NCBI RefSeq assembly: GCF_039532605.1
Contig: NZ_BAAARY010000007.1
Location: 102,145 to 166,144, forward strand
Reading direction: 5' to 3'
Source: Pilimelia columellifera
GTDB taxonomy: Bacteria; Actinomycetota; Actinomycetes; Mycobacteriales; Micromonosporaceae
DNA: 64,000 nt
The notes beneath the pieces were generated by a model, which was not told where the DNA came from, ran no database searches, and saw only the letters and a list, made by a program, of their open reading frames with translations. A program made the translations under genes and the position numbers. Shown here one piece after another: positions 33,942 through 41,047 of the stretch. Each line of letters begins with the position of its first letter. The stretch's first letter is position 1.

Positions 33942-34217
33942 TCAGCCGGGCCAACGCCCGGTGAGCCGCTGCACGGCGGTCGCTCCCCCACGGTCCACCG
34001 CGGCCTTGACGACCGCAAAGATCGCCCCCTGCACGGTGGCGGCGGCGAGCACCTCGCCCCAGCCCCGTTTCTCGTCGGTGGCGTGGGGCGCCTCGTCGCG
34101 CCCGCCAGCCACCCGCCACACCTGCTTGAAGATCGCTCCGGCGATGAGGCCGGCGCCCACGCCGAGCACCAGGCCAACCGGCTTGTACGCCATGGTTCGC
34201 ATTGACACGCCGGTCAC
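33942..34217 (-). CDS. DUF4235 membrane protein
   Basis: A 91-aa protein with KPVGLVLGVGAGLIAGAIFKQVWR, a charged loop with DEKRGWGEVL, and a second hydrophobic helix (AAATVQGAIFAVVKAAVDR), the DUF4235 layout of two helices. A GTG at 34217 overlaps the DUF3618 stop as GTGA; ATG at 34193 is the alternative. Probably third gene of a small envelope or stress operon. Confidence 0.8.
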   Translation of the reverse strand: MTGVSMRTMAYKPVGLVLGVGAGLIAGAIFKQVWRVAGGRDEAPHATDEKRGWGEVLAAATVQGAIFAVVKAAVDRGGATAVQRLTGRWPG

Positions 34218-34510
34218 CGCCGGCGCGAGCCGATGACGATGAGCGCTACGACGGCTGCCGCCGCCAACGCGCCACCGATCCAGGGCTGCGGTCGACGACG
34301 GGCGTCCTCACGCATCCGGGTTACCGCCTGGCCGACCTGGACGGCCTTCTCGCTGGCGGTGTGGCTCACCCGGTCCATGGTCTGGCTCGCCGACCGGGAC
34401 AGCCGTTCGCGGACGTCCGCTTTGGCGGCCAGCGCCTCCACGGTGTCGCCGAGGTTGGCCCTGGTCGCCGCGATCTCCTCACGGAGGCCGGTGATGTCTG
34501 TGGTCGTCAT
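34214..34510 (-). CDS. DUF3618 membrane protein
   Basis: A 98-aa protein. The N-terminal helix LREEIAATRANLGDTVEALAAKADV is the DUF3618 signature (a coiled segment with RANL-TV-ALAAKADV), followed by an amphipathic region and a C-terminal transmembrane helix (WIGGALAAAAVVALIVIG) ending in three Arg. Overlaps both neighbours by 4 bases. Often found with holin-like and DUF4235 proteins; function unknown. Confidence 0.85.
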   Translation of the reverse strand: MTTTDITGLREEIAATRANLGDTVEALAAKADVRERLSRSASQTMDRVSHTASEKAVQVGQAVTRMREDARRRPQPWIGGALAAAAVVALIVIGSRRR

Positions 34511-34935
34511 TTGGCATGCCCTTCTCGTACGGCCGTCTTGACCATGTCGATGTCAGCGCGCAAGCCGCTGAGCGCGTCGTGTGGTACCGGCGATGACGCC
34601 CGCCGGAGCTGGCTTCGGCCGACCGCGACCAGAACACCGGCCAACAGGAACAGGCCCGCGGCGACGATGAGCGCGGCGAGCCAGAGCGCCAGACCGCCGG
34701 CGGCGACGCCAAGCACGGCGGCCGCGACCAGTGTTCCCAGCCCGTAGAGGGCGATCGCCCCGGCGCCGCCGAACAGGCCGGCGCCCACTCCCGCGGGCTT
34801 GGCCTTCGCCAGGATCTCTGCCTTGGCCAGGGCCAGCTCATCGCGCACCAGCAGGGACAGCTGGTCGGTGGCTCGGGAGATGAGCTCGGCGGTGCTCAGT
34901 TCCCGGGTGTCGTGCTCCGTGATGAGGTTCGCCAT
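34507..34935 (-). CDS. Holin-X/DUF1469-like membrane protein
   Basis: A 142-aa protein annotated in relatives as phage holin family: the N-terminal helix ELISRATDQLSLLVRDELALAKAEI, then two transmembrane helices (GLFGGAGAIALYGLGTLVAAAVL and LALWLAALIVAAGLFLLAGVLVAVG). Despite the family name it is chromosomal and not linked to phage genes. ATG at 34935 has GGAAGGA five to six bases upstream. First gene of a three-gene operon (this, DUF3618, DUF4235). Confidence 0.82.
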   Translation of the reverse strand: MANLITEHDTRELSTAELISRATDQLSLLVRDELALAKAEILAKAKPAGVGAGLFGGAGAIALYGLGTLVAAAVLGVAAGGLALWLAALIVAAGLFLLAGVLVAVGRSQLRRASSPVPHDALSGLRADIDMVKTAVREGHAK

Positions 34936-34985
34936 CGCCGTTTCCTTCCGCGTCACGGTTCGCAGCTTCGCTGACGTGACTTGGT

Positions 34986-35010
34986 ATGCCCAGCTCGACG
35001 CTGGCCTAAC
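34986..35010 (-). promoter_or_regulatory. Possible SigB-type stress promoter
   Basis: On the minus strand GTTA, 15-base spacer, GGGCAT, close to the actinobacterial general-stress consensus GTTT-N14-16-GGGTAT, about 50 bases before the holin-like gene. Two mismatches, so tentative. Confidence 0.35.
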
Positions 35011-35066
35011 CTCCCGCCGATGTCCGGAACACCCGTTCCGCAGCTGATCCCGATGGCGGACGGGGA

Positions 35067-35094
35067 CTTACGGCTGAATCTCGGGGGCCGATGA
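35067..35094 (+). promoter_or_regulatory. Weak FliA/WhiG-like site
   Basis: CTTA, 16-base spacer, GCCGATGA: one mismatch in each box relative to the CTCA-N16-GCCGATAG sites found elsewhere in the window. About 65 bases upstream of the ATG at 35159. Confidence 0.3.
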
Positions 35095-35122
35095 CCCGCT
35101 TGTCCGGCTGTCGCACTCACCT

Positions 35123-35143
35123 ACAGACTTGGTGACAGTCTGT
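35123..35143. promoter_or_regulatory. Inverted repeat in leader of small orphan gene
   Basis: Perfect 7-bp arms ACAGACT / AGTCTGT with a 7-base spacer, ending 15 bases before the ATG at 35159. Suitable as a dimeric regulator site or short mRNA hairpin next to the ribosome site. Confidence 0.4.
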
Positions 35144-35158
35144 TATCAGGGAGTATTG

Positions 35159-35479
35159 ATGTTTCCTCCACAGGCAATTGCCTGGAGCGCCGCACGCGCG
35201 TTCGTCACCGCCACCGAGACCGGCGCCCACCTCCTCTGGATGAGCGACCAGATCCGACAGCTTCTGGGCCCGGATTACCAGCGGGCGCTCGCCCAGACCC
35301 GACATCGGGTGGTCAACCCACGCAGCTACGACGCCCGGCTCACCGAGGCCGACTCGTGGCGGATCCGGATCGAGCGGGCGTTGGAACGCCGCCCCCACAT
35401 TCACCCAGCGTTACGGGAGTTGGTCGCCGAGGCCGACAGCAGGCTCTCCTCGGCCTGCCCGGGCTGGCTCCAGACCTGA
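35159..35479 (+). CDS. Hypothetical small protein
   Basis: A 106-aa soluble protein; ATG at 35159 has AGGGAG five bases upstream. Sequence features are an Arg-rich helical body (ADSWRIRIERALERRPHI) and two Trp. No family recognised, no signal peptide and no membrane helix. It converges on the molybdopterin oxidoreductase gene with a 4-base gap. Confidence 0.6.
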   Translation: MFPPQAIAWSAARAFVTATETGAHLLWMSDQIRQLLGPDYQRALAQTRHRVVNPRSYDARLTEADSWRIRIERALERRPHIHPALRELVAEADSRLSSACPGWLQT

Positions 35480-35483
35480 TCGT

Positions 35484-36977
35484 TCAGGTGACCGTGACCA
35501 CAACGGTGTGCCACCCGGTCGCGCCGTCCGGGAACGGCCGGGCCCGCGCCGCGGTCTGTGCGTCGCCGCGGGCGTCGACGGCCTGGACGCGCAACGTGTG
35601 ACTGCCGGGGCTGGCTGCCCAAGGCAACCGCCACTGGACCCAGGTGTCGATCGAGGGAACGGGCAGCAGCTCCGCTTCCTGCCACGGACCCTGATCGATC
35701 TGGACCCGCACGGCGCTGATCCCCCGACGCTGCGCCCAGGCCACCCCGGCGATCGTCGTCGGACCGGCCGCCAACCGGGCGAACGGGGCAGGACGATCGA
35801 TCCGCGAGGCTGTTTTCACCGGCGCCTGCGCGGCCCAGTCACGCTTGACCCAGTAGGCGTCCACCTCGGCGAACGTGGTCACCTCCAGCTCCGTCACCCA
35901 CTTGCAGGCGCCGACGTAGCCGTACACGCCGGGTGTGATCATGCGAGCGGGGAAGCCGTTGGCGAACGGCAGCGCCTCGCCGTTCATCGCCACCGCGAGC
36001 AGCGCGTCCCGCCCATCGAGGATGGTCGTGAGCGGCGTCCCGATGGTCATCCCTTCGGTAGAGCGCGTGATGAGCTGGTCGGCGCCGGCCAGGACCCCCG
36101 CCTCGCGCAGCAACGCCGCGACCGGGACCCCCAACCACCTGGCGGTGCCGACGTACGGGCCGCCGACCTCGTTGGACACGCAGTTGAGGGTGATGTCGCG
36201 CTCGGTCAGCGGGCGGCCGAGCAGCTCGGCGAAGGTCAGCTCGCGGGGGCGGCCGACCATGCCGGTGATCCGCAGGCGCCACCGTTCGGGATCGAGACGG
36301 GGCACGGTCAGCGCGGTGTCGACCCGGTAGAAGTCCGCGTTCGCGGTATGGAAGCCCGGGCCGACGCCCGCCGGCAACGGGCGGGCCGGGTCAGCGGGCG
36401 CCGGCAGCCGGACGGCCGCGCGAAGCCGTTCGGCGGCCTGCCGCCCGGTGCTGCGCAGTGTTGCGGCCAAGCCGCCGGTCGCCACCGCCACGCCGCCGAC
36501 AGCCGCGGCCGCGACGAGGAACTGGCGCCGACGCGGATCAGGCGGCGGGCGCAAAGGGCGCAGCGCCAGCGTGAGCGCGACGCCAGCGACGACGGCGGCC
36601 AGCGCCGAGGGCGCCGGATCCGTCCAGCGGGCGTCCGGGCGGGACGCCGCCGCCCCGGCGGCCACCAGCCCGAACAGGACCACCGCCGCGTACCCGAGCT
36701 GGTGACGCCGCGCTGCCAGCATTCCCGCCGCCGCCGCGTAGCCGACGACGACCAGTCCGATCCCGGACAGCAGCAGCGGCTTGTCCCACATCCCGAAGGT
36801 CGCGACCGCCCACTCCTTGACCGGCGTGGGAGTGGCGTCGATGACAGCGCCGCCGACCGCGACCACCGGCCCGGACTGCGGCCTGCTCAGCGCCGCGACC
36901 AGCTCGCCGACCGCCAGGCCGGCGGCCGCCGCGAGAACTCCCGCGACGGCCGGCCGGTGATCTCGGCGCATGCTCAC
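35484..36977 (-). CDS. Membrane-bound sulfite-oxidase-family molybdopterin oxidoreductase
   Basis: A 497-aa protein. Four to five transmembrane helices fill residues 1-175; the exported part is a molybdopterin domain followed by a Mo-co dimerisation (Ig-like) domain. The Mo-ligating Cys is in DITLNCVSNEVGG (Cys266), with AMNGEALPFANGFPARMI and KWVTELEV typical of the family. ARWLG-PVAALL is also conserved. The start GTG overlaps the fasciclin gene stop; an ATG two codons later is possible. Co-transcription with the fasciclin lipoprotein and the SigK system is likely. The physiological substrate is unknown. Confidence 0.9.
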   Translation of the reverse strand: MSMRRDHRPAVAGVLAAAAGLAVGELVAALSRPQSGPVVAVGGAVIDATPTPVKEWAVATFGMWDKPLLLSGIGLVVVGYAAAAGMLAARRHQLGYAAVVLFGLVAAGAAASRPDARWTDPAPSALAAVVAGVALTLALRPLRPPPDPRRRQFLVAAAAVGGVAVATGGLAATLRSTGRQAAERLRAAVRLPAPADPARPLPAGVGPGFHTANADFYRVDTALTVPRLDPERWRLRITGMVGRPRELTFAELLGRPLTERDITLNCVSNEVGGPYVGTARWLGVPVAALLREAGVLAGADQLITRSTEGMTIGTPLTTILDGRDALLAVAMNGEALPFANGFPARMITPGVYGYVGACKWVTELEVTTFAEVDAYWVKRDWAAQAPVKTASRIDRPAPFARLAAGPTTIAGVAWAQRRGISAVRVQIDQGPWQEAELLPVPSIDTWVQWRLPWAASPGSHTLRVQAVDARGDAQTAARARPFPDGATGWHTVVVTVT

Positions 36978-37591
36978 GCCTTCGGCATCAGGACGCTGTC
37001 AACGATGTAGACGGTCGCGTTGGCGGTCTGCACGTTGCCGCAGACGACCCCCGACGCGCCGTTGACCGTGAACGATTCGCCGCTGCCGGCGACGGTGATC
37101 GCGCCGCCTTCAAGGGTGGTGTGAGTTCCGGCGAGCTGCTCGGGAGCCAGCCGCTGCGGCACCACGTGGTAGGTCAGGATCTTGGTGAGCTGCGCCTTGT
37201 CCGCCAGGACCTTGTCCAGCGTCGCGGCCGGGATCTTGCCGAACGCGTCGTTGGTCGGCGCGAAGACCGTGACCGCCGGGGCGGTGTTGAGCGAGTCGAC
37301 GAGCTGGGCCTTGGTCACCGCGGTAACCAACGTCTTGAGGACCGGGTTGTTGGAGGCTGCGGTCGCCACCGGGTCGTCGGCCATGCCGGCGAAGCTGCCC
37401 GGGTTGGACGGATCCGCGGGAACGGCGGAACAGGCCGCCCCGAACTGGGCTGCCGTCGGGCTCGCCGGGGCCGTCGTGGCCGTCGCCGAGCCGCCGGTGT
37501 CGCTGGTGGACTCGTTGGTCGAGTCGCAGGCCGCTACCGAGGCGGCGACGACGGCGAACGTGGCGATGGCGGCGAAACGGGTAGCACGCAT
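36974..37591 (-). CDS. Fasciclin (FAS1) domain lipoprotein
   Basis: A 205-aa lipoprotein: signal peptide with lipobox VAAC (Cys22), a Ser/Thr/Ala linker, and one FAS1 domain (NPVLKTLVTAVTKAQLVDSL, TVFAPTNDAF, ILTYHVVPQRL, ATVYIVDSVLMP). It resembles mycobacterial MPT70/MPT83, whose genes are SigK targets. Here a matching CCATCC/CGAAG site lies just upstream and sigK-rskA is next door. FAS1 proteins act in surface adhesion. First gene of a two-gene unit with the molybdopterin enzyme. Confidence 0.93.
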   Translation of the reverse strand: MRATRFAAIATFAVVAASVAACDSTNESTSDTGGSATATTAPASPTAAQFGAACSAVPADPSNPGSFAGMADDPVATAASNNPVLKTLVTAVTKAQLVDSLNTAPAVTVFAPTNDAFGKIPAATLDKVLADKAQLTKILTYHVVPQRLAPEQLAGTHTTLEGGAITVAGSGESFTVNGASGVVCGNVQTANATVYIVDSVLMPKA

Positions 37592-37635
37592 GACGATAAG
37601 TCCTCTCAGATGACGGAAGATCCGTACGCCTGGTG

Positions 37636-37662
37636 CTTCGTTGCCATCAGCCGAGCGGATGG
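37636..37662 (-). promoter_or_regulatory. SigK-type promoter of the fasciclin gene
   Basis: Minus strand CCATCC (37657-37662), 15-base spacer, ACGAAG followed by CACC, about 45 bases before the ATG at 37591. It shares CCATCC-N15-mCGAAGCACC with the site before sigK. The boxes resemble the CCATCC/CCGAAT-type sites recalled for mycobacterial SigK. Confidence 0.65.
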
Positions 37663-37685
37663 GAGCTTTCTCGGATCTTTTTTGG

Positions 37686-38441
37686 TCAGAGCCCGAGCGT
37701 GATCGCGGTGTCCATGTTGGGCGAGACCGATCCTCCGGCCGGCTCGACTGTCACCCCGAGGGCGTTCGCGCCACGGAGTCCGGTGACCGTGTGCCGGAAG
37801 CTCGTCAGACCGTCGGGGACGACGCCGGCCGAGACGGGCTGGTCGCCCATGACCCAGAGCTGGTAGGTGTGACCGGGCGGCGGCGCCGGCAGTTTGTCGA
37901 GCATGGCCACCCCGGTGTTGTGGCTCGGGGAGTAGACGACCGACACGTGACCGCCTGCGGGGGCGTTCCGGCCCCGCAGCACGGCGTCCGGGGCGTTGAG
38001 GATCGCGGCCATCCGGGACGCCTCGGCCTGGGCGGCCACGGCGTCGGCGCGGGCGGCCTCGGCCACCGCGCGTTGTTCCCGGACCCGCTGCTCGCCGAGC
38101 AGGAAGCTGACCCCGCCCACCGCCGCCGCGAAGATCGCGGCGGCCGCGGCGACGGTCGTGAGCCGACGCCAACGGACGAGTTCGGCCGGCGCGCGTCGCT
38201 CCGGGCGGCCAGGGCCTACCTGCCGGGTCTGCCGGATCTCGGCGAGTACCTGCTGGCGCAGCCGGGGCGGCGGGACGGAGAAACTGGCCTCGCCGATTCG
38301 GGCGGCTGTCTCGCGTAGCTCCCGCACCTCCAGGGCGCAGGTCTCGCAGTCGGCGAGGTGACGGTCGAACGCCGCCCGCTCGATGTCGGTGAGGGCGTGT
38401 AGCGCGTAGGCGCCGGCCAGCCCGTGAATGTCAGTGTTCAC
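37686..38441 (-). CDS. rskA: Anti-sigma-K factor RskA
   Basis: A 251-aa membrane anti-sigma factor. The cytoplasmic N-terminus carries a zinc-finger-like H-x3-C-x2-C (His28, Cys32, Cys35 in RHLADCETCALE); a transmembrane helix lies near residues 95-115 (TTVAAAAAIFAAAVGGVSFLL); the outer domain is a RskA C-terminal fold (VVYSPSHNTGVAMLDKLP, TYQLWVMGD, GVTVEPAGGS). A GTG at 38441 overlaps the sigK stop as GTGA. It sequesters SigK until regulated proteolysis, by analogy with mycobacteria. Confidence 0.93.
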   Translation of the reverse strand: MNTDIHGLAGAYALHALTDIERAAFDRHLADCETCALEVRELRETAARIGEASFSVPPPRLRQQVLAEIRQTRQVGPGRPERRAPAELVRWRRLTTVAAAAAIFAAAVGGVSFLLGEQRVREQRAVAEAARADAVAAQAEASRMAAILNAPDAVLRGRNAPAGGHVSVVYSPSHNTGVAMLDKLPAPPPGHTYQLWVMGDQPVSAGVVPDGLTSFRHTVTGLRGANALGVTVEPAGGSVSPNMDTAITLGL

Positions 38442-39028
38442 TGGCCTACCCCCAGACAGTCGCGCAGGCGGATGAGGCCGTCGCGCATCCGAGTCTTGAC
38501 CGTCGGAAGGCCGGCGTCCAGCAGCTGGGCGACCTCCCGGTAGGTATGGCCCTGGTAGTAGGCCAAGGTGATCGCCTCCCGTTGCAGCGCTGTCAGCCCG
38601 CCCAGACAGGCGCGGACGCGCTCCTGTTCGAGCCGGGTCGCGGCCGCGTCGGCGACCTCGTCGTACTCGCGTTCGACGCTGGCCATGGCGACCCGCCGGG
38701 CCCGATCGGCGCCGGCCTGCTCCGAGCGCACCCGGTCGACCGCCCGCCGGTGCGCCATCGTGAAGATCCAGGCGGTGGCGGAGCCTCTGCCCGGGTCGTA
38801 TCTGGCGGCGGTGCGCCAGATCTCCACCAGAACCTCCTGGGTGACCTCCTCGGCCTGCGCCGGGTCGCGCAGCACCCGGCGGATCAGCCCGAAGACCCGG
38901 GCGGCGACGAGGTTGTAGAGCCGGTTGAAGGACTCTTCGTCGCCACGGGCGACGCGCTGGAGCAACAACTCGGGCGTTTCCGAGTTGTCGCCTTCCGGTA
39001 GCGCGGGCCCAGGGTCCCCATGCGTCAT
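38438..39028 (-). CDS. sigK: ECF sigma factor SigK
   Basis: A 196-aa extracytoplasmic-function sigma factor. Region 2 is FNRLYNLVAARVFGLIRRVLRDP to TAWIFTMAHRRAVDRVRSEQ; region 4 is LTALQREAITLAYYQGHTYREVAQLL with the helix-turn-helix GLPTVKTRMRDGLIRLR. The AHRRAVDRVRSEQ core is characteristic of the SigK (ECF19) group, and the downstream gene is rskA. ATG at 39028 has a weak ribosome site. A CCATCC-N15-CCGAAG site upstream suggests autoregulation. Confidence 0.93.
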   Translation of the reverse strand: MTHGDPGPALPEGDNSETPELLLQRVARGDEESFNRLYNLVAARVFGLIRRVLRDPAQAEEVTQEVLVEIWRTAARYDPGRGSATAWIFTMAHRRAVDRVRSEQAGADRARRVAMASVEREYDEVADAAATRLEQERVRACLGGLTALQREAITLAYYQGHTYREVAQLLDAGLPTVKTRMRDGLIRLRDCLGVGQ

Positions 39029-39071
39029 GACCCGTAGCCTGCCGCTTCGCTTCTGCTGTGCCACGCAGGTG

Positions 39072-39098
39072 CTTCGGCGCGGCGTGCCTTCCGGATGG
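39072..39098 (-). promoter_or_regulatory. SigK-type autoregulatory promoter of sigK
   Basis: Minus strand CCATCC (39093-39098), 15-base spacer, CCGAAG (39072-39077) followed by CACC. Same boxes and spacing as the site before the fasciclin gene. Predicted leader of about 35-40 bases. Confidence 0.65.
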
Positions 39099-39178
39099 GC
39101 GCGCCGCGCGCCGCGTCTTCCGCCCTGTTGGCCGACATAGGTCGCGCAACGGCAAGCCGATACTGAAAGCACACGAGT

Positions 39179-39200
39179 AACTACTATCAGTAGTTGCAAC
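39179..39200. promoter_or_regulatory. Operator-like dyad upstream of the S8 protease
   Basis: AACTACT-ATC-AGTAGTT (perfect 7-bp arms, 39179-39195) overlaps the palindrome GTTGCAAC (39193-39200), 21-42 bases before the ATG at 39221. Unknown regulator. Confidence 0.4.
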
Positions 39201-39220
39201 TCTGGGTACCGGGAGGCGCG

Positions 39221-40993
39221 ATGAACGTCAGGCCCAGCCGACCAGGACGACGCCGAGCAGCCACGCTGGCCATCGCCCTGATCGCCGCCACTGTGCCAGC
39301 CGCCATCGCGCCCGCGACCGCCGCGGCCGGCGCCGCGGCCGAACCGTCCGTATCGGTCATCGTCCGCCACGACGGCAGCGCACGGGCCGACGCCGCGGTG
39401 GCGCGCGCCGGCGGCGTGGTCACCGCCCGGCTGCGGTCCCTCGACGCGCTGGTGGTCCGGGCGCCGCACGACACGCTGAGCAGCCTGCGGAACGCCCCGG
39501 GCGTGCTCGCCGTTACCGCCGACAGGGCGCTGAAACCCCACAACACCGCCAGCGGCGTGGGCGTGGGCGTGGGCAACACGATGAGTCAGCTCGCCGCCAG
39601 CACCGGCGCCCGCGGCGCCTGGCGACAGGGCGTCACCGGCGCCGGCGTCGGTGTCGCGCTCATCGACACCGGCGTCGTGCCAGTCGCCGGACTGACCAGC
39701 CCAGGCAAGATCATTAATGGTCCGGACCTGTCCTTCGAATCGCAGACCGACGACCGACGCCACCTTGACACCTACGGTCACGGCACCCACCTGGCCGGCA
39801 TCATCGCCGGCCGCGACGCCGGGGCCCCAGCCGACACGGGCGCCTTCGCCGGCGTCGCCCCCGGCGCGCACGTCATCAACGTCAAAGTCGGCAGCTTCGA
39901 CGGCGCCGCCGACGTCTCCCAGGTGATCGCGGCTATCGACTGGGTGGTGGCGCACCGCGACGACCCACGGCTCAACATCCGGGTGCTCAACCTGGCCTTC
40001 GGCACCGATGGCGCCCAGGACCCGCGCCTGGACCCGCTCTCCTACGCCGTCGACGTCGCCTGGCGGCACGGCATCGTGGTGACCGTCGCGGTCGGCAACC
40101 AGGGCGCCCGTCGGCCGGTCGGTATGCCGGCGGCGAACCCACGGGTGCTGGCCGTCGGCGCCGTCGACAACCACGGAACCGTGACCACCCGCGACGACAC
40201 CGTCGCCCCGTTCAGCGCCAGCGGCGCCCGGTCCCGCTCGGCGGACATCCACGCCCCGGGCGTCCGGGTGGTGTCGTTGCGGGACGCCGGCTCGTTCCTC
40301 GACCTGGCCTTTCCGCAGGGGCGCCATGACGACCGCTTCTTCCGCGGCAGCGGCACCTCGCAGGCGACCGCGTTCGTCTCCGGCGCCGCGGCCCTGCTGC
40401 TCCAGAAGCGACCGGATCTCACCCCCGACCAGATCAAGGCGCTGCTGACCCGCTCTGACACCGCGGTGCGGGGCGTGCTGGCGGCCAGCCGCGGCGCCGG
40501 GCAGCTCGACATCGCCGCCGCGCTGCGGCGCCTGGACCGGGGCGCCGTCACCGGCGACAGCGCCCCCGCCGGCTGGGAAGCCACCGGGCTGGGCTCGCTG
40601 GACGCGTCGCGGGGCACCCATCGCCTGGTCGATCCGGCATCCGGGGTCGTCCTCTCGGGCGAACAGGACATTTTTGGGCAGACCTGGAATCCGCAAGTCT
40701 GGGCAGCGGCCGCGAATCAGGGCCAAGCTTGGACGGATGGGGCGTGGAACAACTCCACCTGGACGGGCTCAGGCTGGACCGGCACCTCCTGGGGCGGGAC
40801 CTCCTGGGGCGGCACCTCCTGGGGCGGCACCTCGTGGGGCGGCACCTCCTGGGGCGGCACCTCCTGGGGCGGCACCTCCTGGGGCGGCACCTCCTGGGGC
40901 GGGACCTCCTGGGGCGGCACCTCCTGGGGCGGCACCTCCTGGGGCGGCACCTCCTGGGGCGGCACCTCCTGGGGCGGGGCGTCCTGGGGCTGA
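39221..40993 (+). CDS. Secreted S8 (subtilisin-like) peptidase with TSWGG repeat tail
   Basis: A 590-aa secreted protease. Signal peptide (RRAATLAIALIAATVPAAIAPATAAA), a propeptide inhibitor-like region (SVIVRHDGSARADAAVARAGG), then the subtilase domain with catalytic Asp149 (VALIDTGV), His187 (YGHGTHLAG) and Ser380 (GSGTSQATAF). The C-terminus changes abruptly to Trp/Gly/Ser-rich sequence (WNNSTWTGSGWTG) and 13 TSWGG repeats ending ASWG. GGGAGG lies 4 bases before the ATG. Similar W-G-S-T repeat tails occur in actinobacterial S8 proteases; a wall- or surface-binding role is inference. A GGDEF-EAL gene follows after 54 bases. Confidence 0.9.
   Translation: MNVRPSRPGRRRAATLAIALIAATVPAAIAPATAAAGAAAEPSVSVIVRHDGSARADAAVARAGGVVTARLRSLDALVVRAPHDTLSSLRNAPGVLAVTADRALKPHNTASGVGVGVGNTMSQLAASTGARGAWRQGVTGAGVGVALIDTGVVPVAGLTSPGKIINGPDLSFESQTDDRRHLDTYGHGTHLAGIIAGRDAGAPADTGAFAGVAPGAHVINVKVGSFDGAADVSQVIAAIDWVVAHRDDPRLNIRVLNLAFGTDGAQDPRLDPLSYAVDVAWRHGIVVTVAVGNQGARRPVGMPAANPRVLAVGAVDNHGTVTTRDDTVAPFSASGARSRSADIHAPGVRVVSLRDAGSFLDLAFPQGRHDDRFFRGSGTSQATAFVSGAAALLLQKRPDLTPDQIKALLTRSDTAVRGVLAASRGAGQLDIAAALRRLDRGAVTGDSAPAGWEATGLGSLDASRGTHRLVDPASGVVLSGEQDIFGQTWNPQVWAAAANQGQAWTDGAWNNSTWTGSGWTGTSWGGTSWGGTSWGGTSWGGTSWGGTSWGGTSWGGTSWGGTSWGGTSWGGTSWGGTSWGGTSWGGASWG
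40781..40992 (+). repeat. 15-bp coding tandem repeat (TSWGG)n
   Basis: Fourteen near-perfect copies of a 15-base unit of the form ACCTCCTGGGGCGGC encode TSWGG x13 plus a final ASWG. Variation is almost entirely synonymous (GGC/GGG, TCC/TCG), showing selection on the peptide or recent expansion by slippage. Confidence 0.95.
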
Positions 40994-41047
40994 TCCCCTG
41001 CCGGTGACCGAGGCGGTGTCCGCTTGGTGACTCGCCGAGGAGACCGG

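Noticed and set aside
33942..34935. Prophage remnant suggested by the holin-like gene
   Set aside because: The DUF1469/DUF3618/DUF4235 trio is a common chromosomal actinobacterial operon; no integrase, att site or phage structural gene is nearby.
39154..39162. GCCGATAC upstream of the S8 protease as a FliA-type -10
   Set aside because: The sequence 16 bases upstream is CATA, not CTCA, and the site is less complete than the three strong ones.
40781..40992. CRISPR-like repeat array
   Set aside because: Units are 15 bases, contiguous and coding (TSWGG), without spacers. No cas genes are present, and I saw no other array.
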